Source: Mycolicibacter sinensis
Lineage (GTDB): Bacteria; Actinomycetota; Actinomycetes; Mycobacteriales; Mycobacteriaceae
Assembly (NCBI RefSeq): GCF_001667375.1
Contig: NZ_LZIN01000075.1
Coordinates: 248,001 to 312,000 of the forward strand
DNA: 64,000 nucleotides
Reading direction: 5' to 3'
The first letter of the stretch is position 1. Every line of letters starts with the position of its first letter. The translations under genes were made by a program, and so were the position numbers. The notes beneath the pieces were generated by a model that saw only the letters and a program-made list of their open reading frames with translations, was not told where the DNA came from and ran no database searches. Of this stretch, positions 53,059-61,107 are shown in pieces.

Positions 53059-53699
53059 GTCCCGCTAGCCGCGAACTCGGCCAGCAGTGGGGTGAACGTG
53101 TCATCGGATGCGTCGGCCCCGCCGGAAGCGTCGGTGAAGGGGATCTCGAACAGGGTGTAGGACCCCCCCAAGGTCGTAACGAAGTCCTTCATGCCGCCGT
53201 CGGTGATCAGGAACGTGTTGGTGAAAAAGGGCGTGATACTGAATTGGCTGGCGTACCCCAGCTCCGGATCATCGATGACGGTGGTGGTGAACAAGTGCAT
53301 CATGCCCCCGATGGGAAAGTTGAAATCGAACATCTTGGTCGTGTCGAAAACCGTTCCCGCGCTGGGGTAGCCGGCTGAATCGTCGAGCAGGCTGAGGACC
53401 TCGATGTGCTCGTTGCTGTAGAAGCTGGGGACGACGAAATTGGTGATGTGGGCCGTGTACCAGTCGGGTCCGTCGACGGAGTGCGCGACGGTGTAGTCGC
53501 CATGCGTGCTGCTGATGGGCCCGAATTGGTCTCGCCCGCCGTCGGTCCACCCCAGGACGTCATAGAAGCCGGGAGCCTCCATGCTGGCACCGGTGCCATA
53601 GGGCCAGCTGGCGTCGATCGCGTCGGCGGCCGCGGCGGAACTGGCCGCAAGGGCCGCCGCGACGGCTCCAAGGAAAACGATGACCCCATAACGGCGCAT
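53055..53699 (-). CDS. secreted hypothetical protein
   Basis: A 214-aa protein with a signal peptide (RRYGVIVFLGAVAAALAASSAAAA, cleavage near residue 25). The mature part is Gly/Thr/Phe-rich with beta-strand character (GMMHLFTTTVIDDPELGYASQFSITPFFTNTFLITDGG). I do not recognise a defined domain; similar exported proteins of unknown role occur in mycobacteria. No promoter motif was recognised in the 107-bp gap upstream. Confidence 0.65.
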   Translation of the reverse strand: MRRYGVIVFLGAVAAALAASSAAAADAIDASWPYGTGASMEAPGFYDVLGWTDGGRDQFGPISSTHGDYTVAHSVDGPDWYTAHITNFVVPSFYSNEHIEVLSLLDDSAGYPSAGTVFDTTKMFDFNFPIGGMMHLFTTTVIDDPELGYASQFSITPFFTNTFLITDGGMKDFVTTLGGSYTLFEIPFTDASGGADASDDTFTPLLAEFAASGT

Positions 53700-53806
53700 A
53701 ACCCCACCCCCGCAGGTGCTACAGCATTAATTCAGGCTGTTCTGCGAACCTAGCCGGGCCTCGCACATCTGTCAATAAGACAGATTGTTACGGAAAAGCC
53801 GAATTT

Positions 53807-54217
53807 CTAGATTTTTCGGGCGGTCTTGGCGGCCCGGTCCAGTTCCCAGTACGCGCGCAGCGCGACGAGCTGACCGGCCTCGTTGGCCCGATAGGTGAAC
53901 ACACCCTCGGTGACGATCTGATGACCGCCCATGGTGATGGTGATGTTTCCGGTGTTGGCTTCCTCGTCACCGCACTGGAAGGTGTCGGAGAAGTTGAATT
54001 CGATCTTGTCGGTGCTGGCGATCGCCTTGTCCCAGAAAGCCGAGATCTCGTCACGACCGCGGTGACCTTTGCCCTCGGGATCGAAGTGCGACGGCCCGAT
54101 CGGGTCTTGCACGATCGCGTCGTCGGCGAAGTTCGCCAGCCAGGCTTCCTTGTCGCGAGCGACTACCGCGTCACGGGAGCGCTTACCGGCCAGGTGGGCG
54201 GGGTGCTCTGAGTTCAT
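53807..54217 (-). CDS. NTF2-like / ketosteroid isomerase-like protein
   Basis: A 136-aa protein: AVVARDKEAWLANFADDAIVQDPIGPSHFDPEGKGHRGRDEISAFWDKAIASTDKIEFNF...TYRANEAGQLVALRAYWELDRA. This is the SnoaL/KSI-like pattern, including the DAIVQDPIGP loop. ATG 54217 is 13 bp after the ltp3 stop, so it is the last gene of the Rv3521-like/ltp4/ltp3 operon. A steroid delta-isomerase role is possible from fold and context but not proven. Confidence 0.78.
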   Translation of the reverse strand: MNSEHPAHLAGKRSRDAVVARDKEAWLANFADDAIVQDPIGPSHFDPEGKGHRGRDEISAFWDKAIASTDKIEFNFSDTFQCGDEEANTGNITITMGGHQIVTEGVFTYRANEAGQLVALRAYWELDRAAKTARKI

Positions 54218-54230
54218 GTGGGTAGTCCTC

Positions 54231-55403
54231 TCACTTGGCGGGCTTGTCGGCGCTGACGACCCACATCGAGTAGTACTGCGAACCGCCGCCGTAGGCGTGC
54301 CCCAAGGCTTTTCGGGCGTTCGGAACCTGGTGGTCACCGGCCTTGCCCATCACTTGGATCGCCGACTCAGCGAACCGGATCATTCCCGACGCGCCGATCG
54401 GGTTGGAGGACAGCACCCCGCCGGACGGGTTCACCGGCAGCCTCCCGCCGATCGCGGTCTCACCGGCCTGGGTGAGCTTCCAGCCCTCGCCGATCGCAGC
54501 AAATCCCAGGTTCTCCAGCCACATCGGCTCGAACCAGGAGAACGGAACGTAGATCTCCGCGGCGTCGATCTCGTCGATCGGGCTGGTGATCCCGGCATCG
54601 CGCCACAACGCGGCCGCAGCGTCGCGGCCCGCCTGCGGATTGACCTGGTCGCGGCCGGAGTAGGCCAGCGGTTCGGTGCGTAGCGCGGTGGCGTGAATCC
54701 AGGCCACCGGCTGGCCCGCGTCGACTCGGGCTTGTGCGGCGGTTTCGTCGCCGATCACGATCGCGCAGGCACCGTCGGACGACGGGCAGGTCTCGTCGAA
54801 ACGGATTGGGTCCCACAGCATCTGAGACGCCATCACCTTCTCCACGGTGATGTCGGGCTGGTGCAGGTGCGCGAGCGGGTTGCGGGCGCCGTTGAGCCGG
54901 TCCTTGACCGCGACGATGGCGCCGATGTCGGTCGGCGCGCCGGAACGACGGATGTAGGCGCGCACATGCGGGGCGAAGTAACCGCCGGCGCCCGCGCCGA
55001 CCGGCTTGGTGAACGGCACCGGAATGCTCAGCGCCCACATGGCGTTGGACTCCGACTGCTTCTCCCAGGCCATCGCCAGCACCCGCCGGTACTTGCCGGA
55101 CTTGACCAGGCTGGCCGCCACGATCGCGGTCGAGCCGCCCACCGAACCGGCGGTGTGCACCCGGATCAGCGGCTTGCCGGTGGCGCCTACGGCGTCGGCC
55201 ATGAACAACTCGGGCATCATGACGCCTTCGAAGAAGTCCGGTGCCTTGCCGACCACCACCGCGTCGATGTCGTCGAACGTCGAGCCGGAATCGGCCAGGG
55301 CGCGGTCGATGGCCTCGCGCACCAGACCGTTCATCGACACGTCCTGGCGCTTGGCGACATACTTGGTCTGCCCGGTGCCCAGCACCGCAGCGAGTTGGGC
55401 CAT
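54231..55403 (-). CDS. ltp3: thiolase-like lipid-transfer protein Ltp3
   Basis: A 390-aa SCP2-thiolase-fold protein: RVHTAGSVGGSTAIVAASLVKSGKYRRVLAMAWEKQSESN, TCPSSDGACAIVIGDE, NPSGGVLSSNPIGASGMIRFAE. The usual nucleophile Cys is missing from the HTAGSVGG position, so thiolysis is unlikely and an aldolase-type role, as in Ltp2, is more plausible. It matches Rv3523 and starts with a TGATG junction from ltp4. Confidence 0.88.
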   Translation of the reverse strand: MAQLAAVLGTGQTKYVAKRQDVSMNGLVREAIDRALADSGSTFDDIDAVVVGKAPDFFEGVMMPELFMADAVGATGKPLIRVHTAGSVGGSTAIVAASLVKSGKYRRVLAMAWEKQSESNAMWALSIPVPFTKPVGAGAGGYFAPHVRAYIRRSGAPTDIGAIVAVKDRLNGARNPLAHLHQPDITVEKVMASQMLWDPIRFDETCPSSDGACAIVIGDETAAQARVDAGQPVAWIHATALRTEPLAYSGRDQVNPQAGRDAAAALWRDAGITSPIDEIDAAEIYVPFSWFEPMWLENLGFAAIGEGWKLTQAGETAIGGRLPVNPSGGVLSSNPIGASGMIRFAESAIQVMGKAGDHQVPNARKALGHAYGGGSQYYSMWVVSADKPAK

Positions 55404-56467
55404 CAGTTGCGTCCTTCCATCACTGTGACCAGATTCTGTTGCAGCGCAGGCCCGCTGGTGGCGTGGGCCAGTACCCGGCCTGCCGAACCGTTGAAGATGT
55501 GCTGCGCGGCAAAGCCGATGCGCTCCAAACCGGCGACGAACATCGGATTGGCCGCCAGGGCGCCGCCGGACGGGTTCACCTTCGTCCTCGACGGCAGCCG
55601 CATCGCCTCGGTCAGGATCAAGTGCTGGTGGGTGAACGGGGCATGGATCTCGGCGACGTCCACCGCGGGCATGTCGTCGCCGCTGGCCGCGCGCGCCGAG
55701 ACGGTGGTCGACGGCGAACGGGTCAGATCCCGGCTGCCCAGCACCGGCGACTCGATGCGGTGCTCGAAACCGGTGATCCAGGCCGGGTTTTCGCACAGCT
55801 CTCGGGCCTTGTCGCCGGAGGCCAGCACGATCGCGGCGGCGCCGTCGGTGATCGGCGCGATGTCGTGCCGGCGCAGGGGTTCGGCGAAGAACGGGCGATC
55901 CAACAGTTCATCGAGACTGGTGGATGACTCCACCGAGTCCACCCGGTCGGCGACCGCGAACGAATCCAGCGCCACCCGGGCCATCTGCTCGGCGGTCCAC
56001 TGGCCGCCGTCGAGGCCGAGGCGGGCTTGCAGCCCGGCGATCGAGACCGAGTCGGGCCACAGCGGAGCGACGGTGTAGGGGTCGGTCTGCAAGGCGAGGA
56101 TCCGGCGCAGCTGCCCGGCCGAGGACTTGCCGAAGCCGTAGGCTAGCGCGGTGTCGACCTCGCCGGTCAACACCTTGATGTAGGCCTCATACAGTGCCCA
56201 GGCGCCGTCCATCTCCACATGCGACTCGTTGATCGGCGGAACCGCGCCGATCGAGTCGATCGCTGAGATGAACGAGAAAGCTCGTCCGGCAAGGTAATCC
56301 GACGAACCGGAACACCAGAAGCCGATGTCGGTCTGAGCGATACCCAGCTCGGCGTACAGCTGAGCGAAGCACGGCATCAACATCTCGACGCCGTTGGTCG
56401 TGCCGTCGGTGCGGCGAACGTGCGGGGCGTGGGCGAACCCCACCACCGCGACATCGCGTTGCGTCAT
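55403..56467 (-). CDS. ltp4: thiolase-like lipid-transfer protein Ltp4
   Basis: A 354-aa thiolase-like protein, same length as Rv3522: VVGFAHAPHVRRTDGTTNGVEMLMPCFAQLYAELGI, NESHVEMDGAWALYEAYIKVLTGEVDTALAYGFGKSS, ITDGAAAIVLASG, KVNPSGGALAANPMFVAGLERI. It also lacks the thiolase Cys (HVEMDGAWAL at the equivalent place). It is presumably a partner subunit of Ltp3. It follows the DUF35 gene by 8 bp. Confidence 0.88.
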   Translation of the reverse strand: MTQRDVAVVGFAHAPHVRRTDGTTNGVEMLMPCFAQLYAELGIAQTDIGFWCSGSSDYLAGRAFSFISAIDSIGAVPPINESHVEMDGAWALYEAYIKVLTGEVDTALAYGFGKSSAGQLRRILALQTDPYTVAPLWPDSVSIAGLQARLGLDGGQWTAEQMARVALDSFAVADRVDSVESSTSLDELLDRPFFAEPLRRHDIAPITDGAAAIVLASGDKARELCENPAWITGFEHRIESPVLGSRDLTRSPSTTVSARAASGDDMPAVDVAEIHAPFTHQHLILTEAMRLPSRTKVNPSGGALAANPMFVAGLERIGFAAQHIFNGSAGRVLAHATSGPALQQNLVTVMEGRN

Positions 56468-56475
56468 GCTGCCCC

Positions 56476-57468
56476 TCACAGGTGGTGCTTGTAGGTGTCG
56501 TAGTCGGCGTCCGGTTCGCCGGTGGGCCGGAAGTATTCGATGTTGTCGATGCCCAGGCCCCACTCCTCGCGGGGCTTCCACACCGCCTCGACCCGCATCC
56601 CCATCCGCACCTCGTGGGCGTCGATGTCAGATACCAGGTGCAGGAACGGAATGTCGGCACCGTCGAGCAGCACATAGGCGGCCACATACGGCGGCTTGAT
56701 GCGTTGCCCGGCGAACGGGATGTTGATGATGGCGAACGTCGTCACCGTGCCCGTGTCGGGCAGCTCGACGAAGTTGTCCAACGGCAGGCCGGTGGCCGGA
56801 TCGGCTTCTTTTGGCGGGAAGTACAGCTTGCCCTCGGTGCCGGTGCGCGCCCCGAGCAGCTTGCCTTCCTGCAGGGCGCGCAGGTATGCGCTCTCCGGCA
56901 GTGAGGCGGTGTGCTGGATTTCCAGGCTGGACGGGATCACGACCATGGTCACCGGATCCCGGTTGTCGGTGGTCGGCGTTACCGGCTCGGCGTCGTCACC
57001 GATCTCGAAGTAGGCGATGTCGGTGATCGCTCCGACGGTCTCGTCGGCCCAGTGCACGTGCACCCGGGTGCCGGTGCCGATCGCTTTGGGGCTTTCCGCC
57101 GCCACCGCGTGCAACAACGGCACATCGGCGCCGTCGAGCTTGATCAGCGCCCAGGCGAACGCAGTGTGCAGCGGCTGGCCCTCCAGCGGCGTCGACTGCC
57201 AGGTCCACGACATCACGGTGCCGACACTGGCCACCGGTACGATCTCCGTGAGCTGTTCGTAGCTGACCGGGTCGTATTCGGCAGGCGGCACGTACACCCG
57301 ACCGTCGGAACCTCGGACGCCGACGATGCGGCGCTCACGCAGAGCGGTGAAGAACGCGCCGAGGGTGGGGCCGACTGAACGTGTGTAGTCGAAGGACAAC
57401 TTCAGCGGCGCGGAAAGGGGTGGCTCGTGCTCATCGATCTGCGCGCGGTGGCTTTGGCTGGCAGTCAC
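56476..57468 (-). CDS. tandem DUF35 (OB-fold) protein, Rv3521-like
   Basis: A 330-aa protein with two DUF35/OB-fold repeats. Repeat 1: FFTALRERRIVGVRGSDGRVYVPPAEYDPVS...TVMSWTWQSTPLEGQ. Repeat 2: YLRALQEGKLLGARTGTEGKLYFPPKEADP...GTVTTFAIINIPFAGQ. GTG 57468 (VTASQSHR) was chosen; it lies 10 bp from the KstR operator with no ribosome site, so it may be leaderless. DUF35 proteins hold acyl-CoA and complex with thiolase-like Ltp enzymes. Confidence 0.85.
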   Translation of the reverse strand: MTASQSHRAQIDEHEPPLSAPLKLSFDYTRSVGPTLGAFFTALRERRIVGVRGSDGRVYVPPAEYDPVSYEQLTEIVPVASVGTVMSWTWQSTPLEGQPLHTAFAWALIKLDGADVPLLHAVAAESPKAIGTGTRVHVHWADETVGAITDIAYFEIGDDAEPVTPTTDNRDPVTMVVIPSSLEIQHTASLPESAYLRALQEGKLLGARTGTEGKLYFPPKEADPATGLPLDNFVELPDTGTVTTFAIINIPFAGQRIKPPYVAAYVLLDGADIPFLHLVSDIDAHEVRMGMRVEAVWKPREEWGLGIDNIEYFRPTGEPDADYDTYKHHL

Positions 57469-57477
57469 GGCATCGAG

Positions 57478-57491
57478 TAGAACAGGTTCTA
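57478..57491. promoter_or_regulatory. KstR operator between DUF35/ltp4/ltp3 and the F420 oxidoreductase
   Basis: TAGAACAGGTTCTA has fully symmetric arms (TAGAAC-N2-GTTCTA). One site faces both divergent genes. Confidence 0.9.
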
Positions 57492-57526
57492 ACAATGGTG
57501 GCAAGCATGCGAGCAAGGAGCCAAGG

Positions 57527-58567
57527 ATGAAGCTGGGACTGCAGCTGGGCTATTGGGGCGCACAGCCGCCGACCAACCACGCCGAACTCGTGGGCGCGGC
57601 CGAGGAAGCCGGCTTCGACGCTGTTTTCACCGCCGAGGCCTGGGGCTCGGACGCCTACACGCCGCTAGCGTGGTGGGGTTCGTCGACTTCCCGCGTGCGG
57701 CTGGGCACCTCGGTGGTGCAGCTGTCGGCGCGCACCCCGACGGCGTGTGCGATGGCTGCGTTGACGCTGGATCACCTCTCCGGCGGCCGGCACATCCTCG
57801 GGCTCGGCGTCTCCGGCCCGCAGGTGGTGGAGGGTTGGTACGGCCAGCGCTTCGGCAAGCCGCTGGCCCGCACCCGCGAATACATCGACATCCTGCGCCA
57901 GGTCTGGGCCCGCGAGGCCCCGGTGACCAGCGCCGGCCCGCATTACCCGCTGCCGCTTTCGGGCGAGGGCACCACCGGGCTGGGCAAGGCGTTGAAGCCG
58001 ATCACCCACCCGCGGCGCGCCGACATCCCGGTGATGCTGGGCGCGGAAGGCCCGAAGAACATCGCGCTGGCCGCCGAGATCGCCGACGGCTGGCTGCCGA
58101 TCTTCTATGCCCCGCGGCTGGCCGGCATGTACAACGAGTGGCTCGACGAGGGCTTCGCCCGTCCCGGGGCGCGGCGTACCCGCGAGGACTTCGAGATCTG
58201 CGCGACCGCTCAGGTGGTCATCACCGAGGACCGCGCCGCGGCGTTCGCCGGGATCAAGCCGTACCTGGCGCTCTACATGGGCGGGATGGGGTCGGAGGAC
58301 ACCAACTTCCACGCCGAGGTCTACCGCCGGATGGGCTATTCGGAGGTCGTCGACGACGTGACAAAGCTGTTCCGCAGTGGACAAAAGGACGGCAAAGAAC
58401 AAGCGGCCAAGATCATCCCCGACGAGCTGGTCGACGACGCCGTGATCGTCGGCGACATCGACTACGTCCGTAAGCAGATCAAGGTGTGGGAAGCCGCCGG
58501 CGTGACGATGATGGTGGTCACCGCGCGCGACACCGCCCAGGTTCAACAGCTGGCATCGCTGATCTGA
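57527..58567 (+). CDS. LLM-class F420-dependent oxidoreductase, Rv3520c-like
   Basis: A 346-aa luciferase-like protein: LQLGYWGAQPPTNHAELVGAAEEAGFDAVFTAEAWGSDAYTPLAWWGSSTSRVRLGTSVVQL, HLSGGRHILGLGVSGPQVVEGWYG, VPVMLGAEGPKN-type segment. ATG 57527 follows AAGGAG. It matches Rv3520c, a KstR-regulon F420 enzyme of unknown substrate, possibly acting on a ring or side-chain ketone. Confidence 0.88.
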   Translation: MKLGLQLGYWGAQPPTNHAELVGAAEEAGFDAVFTAEAWGSDAYTPLAWWGSSTSRVRLGTSVVQLSARTPTACAMAALTLDHLSGGRHILGLGVSGPQVVEGWYGQRFGKPLARTREYIDILRQVWAREAPVTSAGPHYPLPLSGEGTTGLGKALKPITHPRRADIPVMLGAEGPKNIALAAEIADGWLPIFYAPRLAGMYNEWLDEGFARPGARRTREDFEICATAQVVITEDRAAAFAGIKPYLALYMGGMGSEDTNFHAEVYRRMGYSEVVDDVTKLFRSGQKDGKEQAAKIIPDELVDDAVIVGDIDYVRKQIKVWEAAGVTMMVVTARDTAQVQQLASLI

Positions 58568-58578
58568 GGCCGGTTCGC

Positions 58579-58986
58579 GTGGTCGACGAACTGCCGTATA
58601 TCGACGAGCACGTGGTGCGCGTCGACGCTCCGCGAGAGCTGGTCTGGGCCGCGCTGCAGCGGTACACGACGTCGTTGCTCCGCAACGGCGAACGCAATCC
58701 GCTGCTGGTGCTGCTCGGCCCGGAACCGCGCGCCGGCTTTGCGATCGCCGAGGGCGTTGAGCCGCGGCGAATCATTCTGGTTGGGCGACACCGGTTCTCG
58801 CGCTACCGGCTGGTCTTCGAACTCACCGACGCGCCCGGCGACGGGACTTTGGTGCGGGCCCGCAGCTACGCGGCGTTTCCCGGGCTCCATGGTCGCGCGT
58901 ACCGTGCGCTGGTAATCGGTACCCGGTTGCACGTCGTGGCCACCAACCACATGCTGCGTGCGATCCGCGCCGGCACATTCGCGTAA
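58579..58986 (+). CDS. SRPBCC/START-like small protein
   Basis: A 135-aa protein from GTG 58579: DELPYIDEHVVRVDAPRELVWAALQRYTTSLL...RHRFSRYRLVFELTDAPGDGTLVRARSYAAFPGLHGRAYRALVIGTRLHVVATNHMLRAI. This is the helix-grip (SRPBCC, polyketide-cyclase-like) pattern for binding hydrophobic ligands. It starts 11 bp after the F420 oxidoreductase, so the two are probably cotranscribed. Ligand unknown. Confidence 0.75.
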   Translation: MVDELPYIDEHVVRVDAPRELVWAALQRYTTSLLRNGERNPLLVLLGPEPRAGFAIAEGVEPRRIILVGRHRFSRYRLVFELTDAPGDGTLVRARSYAAFPGLHGRAYRALVIGTRLHVVATNHMLRAIRAGTFA

Positions 58987-59010
58987 CGGCACCTCGCCTT
59001 GCACGTCGAC

Positions 59011-59024
59011 TAGAACACGTTCTA
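59011..59024. promoter_or_regulatory. KstR operator of the FadD gene
   Basis: TAGAACACGTTCTA has perfectly symmetric arms. A -10-like TAGATT (59023-59028) overlaps it, and the ATG at 59035 is where transcription should start. Confidence 0.9.
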
Positions 59025-59034
59025 GATTGGCCGG

Positions 59035-60582
59035 ATGAGCGAAGCCGGCCTGTGGAACATCGCCCGTGATACCCCCGACGCCGCCGCGGTGGTTGACGTC
59101 CTGGGCGGTGAGCTGACCTACGGTGAGCTGGCCGCGCGCGCCGACCGCTACGGCCGCGGCCTGCAGGCGCTGGGCTTAGAGCCCGGCGACGTGCTGGTGA
59201 TGGTGCTGCCCAACATCGTCGACACACTGGCGGTGTACTTCGCCGCCATGCAGACCGGGCTGTACATCGTGGCGATCAACTGGCACCTGACCGGCCCGGA
59301 GATCGGTTACATCCTCTCGGACAGCGGCGCCAAAGCCCTTGTCGCCCATGAGCGATTCGCCGAAGCGTCGAAGATCGCCGCCGACGAGGCCGGCCTGGCC
59401 GCCGACCGCCGCTTCGCCGTGGGCAACATCGACGGCTTCACAGCGCTCTCGGAGCTGGGCGCGGGGGAAGAGGGCCGGCCCGACGTGCGCACCATGGGTG
59501 CGGCCATGCTCTACACCTCGGGCACCACCGGCAAGCCCAAGGGCGTCAAGCGTCCGCTGACCGGAGCCGACCCCGACGCGGTGCCGGTGGCCTCCGCGGG
59601 CTTCTTCGCGCTGTATGACCTGGCGCCGTTCGACAACCACGTGCACATCTGTGGCTCCCCGCTGTATCACACTGCGGTGCTGAACTTTTCGGCCATCTCC
59701 ATTCAGCTGGGCCACAAGGTGGTGCTGATGGACAAGTGGGACCCCGAGGAGATGCTTTCGCTGATCGCCGAGCATCGGGTGACCCACAGTCACATGGTGC
59801 CCACCCAGTTCCGTCGGCTGCTGGCGTTGCCGGCCGAGGTGCGGGCGCGCTACGACGTGTCGTCGCTGCGCAATGTCATCCACGGCGCGGCGCCGTGTCC
59901 GCCCGAGGTCAAGCGGCAGATGCTGGACTGGTGGGGCCCGGTGATCACCGAGTACTACGCTGCCACCGAGGGCGGCGGCACCAAGATCAGCGGCGAGGAG
60001 TGGCTGGCCCACCCCGGTTCGGTCGGCAAGGCCTGGCCGTATTCGGTGGTCAAGGTTCTCGACGACGACGGCAACGAACTGCCGGCCGGTGAGGTCGGCA
60101 CCGTCTACATGCAGATGGGCGGATCCAGCTTCGCCTACCACAATGACAAGAAGAAGACCGAGGAGAACCGTGCCGGTGACCTGTTCACCGTCGGCGACGT
60201 CGGCTACCTCGACGAAGAGGGCTACCTGTTCCTGCAGGACCGCAAGACCAACATGATCATCTCCGGCGGGGTCAACGTCTACCCGGCCGAGATCGAGAAC
60301 GAGCTGATCATGCACCCGAAGGTGCTAGACGTCGCGGTGTTCGGGGTGCCCGATGAGGACTGGGGCGAGTCGATCAAGGCCGTCGTGCAGCCCGCCGAGG
60401 GGGTGGTCGGTGATGACGCGCTGACCGCCGAGCTCATGGAGTACGCGAGCGCGCGGCTGGCGAAGTTCAAGTTGCCCAAGTCAATTGACTACATCGTCGA
60501 GATGCCGCGCGACCCCAACGGCAAGCTGTACAAGCGGAAATTGCGGGACCCGTACTGGGAGGGGCGGGGAGCGAAGATCTAG
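59035..60582 (+). CDS. acyl-CoA synthetase (FadD-like) under KstR control
   Basis: A 515-aa ANL-family ligase: P-loop AMLYTSGTTGKPKGVKR, A5 region EYYAATEGGGTKISG, GDVGYLDEEGYLFLQDRKTNMIISGGVNVYPAEIE and the C-terminal Lys in DPNGKLYKRKLRD. It is not FadD19 or FadD17 as I remember those sequences. The perfect KstR site suggests it activates a sterol-derived acid such as a side-chain carboxylate. The probable mRNA is leaderless. Confidence 0.86.
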   Translation: MSEAGLWNIARDTPDAAAVVDVLGGELTYGELAARADRYGRGLQALGLEPGDVLVMVLPNIVDTLAVYFAAMQTGLYIVAINWHLTGPEIGYILSDSGAKALVAHERFAEASKIAADEAGLAADRRFAVGNIDGFTALSELGAGEEGRPDVRTMGAAMLYTSGTTGKPKGVKRPLTGADPDAVPVASAGFFALYDLAPFDNHVHICGSPLYHTAVLNFSAISIQLGHKVVLMDKWDPEEMLSLIAEHRVTHSHMVPTQFRRLLALPAEVRARYDVSSLRNVIHGAAPCPPEVKRQMLDWWGPVITEYYAATEGGGTKISGEEWLAHPGSVGKAWPYSVVKVLDDDGNELPAGEVGTVYMQMGGSSFAYHNDKKKTEENRAGDLFTVGDVGYLDEEGYLFLQDRKTNMIISGGVNVYPAEIENELIMHPKVLDVAVFGVPDEDWGESIKAVVQPAEGVVGDDALTAELMEYASARLAKFKLPKSIDYIVEMPRDPNGKLYKRKLRDPYWEGRGAKI

Positions 60583-60618
60583 GGGGCCCTTCTACGCTGC
60601 TGGCCGGCAACGTCGCAT

Positions 60619-61107
60619 TTATCGCGGAAATCCTTCTCTGACCATCTCTTCGATCTCCTCAACGGATTTCGACATCAAATGACTGAAGATCGTGCTGTAC
60701 GGCTGCCCTAGAATAGCGCTCCCAGCAGGCGATTTGATCTCTGTTTCCCATTCGTCTTCGGTTGGCGCTACCGTGACGTCACGGCTGAACCCCATCTTGT
60801 ACAGGGGCGGGCCCAAGCTTTCTAGGGCGAATGCGCTACGTGCAGTAGAACTCCACCGCCAGACCAGGTACTTCTCTAGAAGTTCGAAGTCAGAAAATCT
60901 TGCGATAGCCGTGTAGTGCTTGCCGCGATCATCTGTTTTATCGACCACCCACCATTCACCTTCTCTACGAAGATGGAATGATTCATCGTCAGCTATGAAG
61001 GTCGCCTCTGCTTTGGCGCTGTCCAGCGATACAGAAGCGTCCCTCAAGCGCGCCAAATTAGCCCACTCGGTCCACGCGCGAGACAGTCGAGCGAATTTGT
61101 CTGTCAT
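60619..61107 (-). CDS. Imm61-like immunity protein for the TNT toxin
   Basis: A 162-aa cytosolic protein with no signal peptide. FHLRREGEWWVVDKTDDRGKHYTAIARFSDFELLEKYLVWRWSSTARSA resembles the equivalent part of the M. tuberculosis TNT antitoxin (IFT, Rv3902c; Imm61 family). Its start overlaps the toxin stop by 4 bp, the usual toxin-immunity order. The gene is strikingly AT-richer than its neighbours, as recently acquired immunity genes often are. It is expected to bind and block the adjacent NAD+ glycohydrolase. Confidence 0.75.
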   Translation of the reverse strand: MTDKFARLSRAWTEWANLARLRDASVSLDSAKAEATFIADDESFHLRREGEWWVVDKTDDRGKHYTAIARFSDFELLEKYLVWRWSSTARSAFALESLGPPLYKMGFSRDVTVAPTEDEWETEIKSPAGSAILGQPYSTIFSHLMSKSVEEIEEMVREGFPR

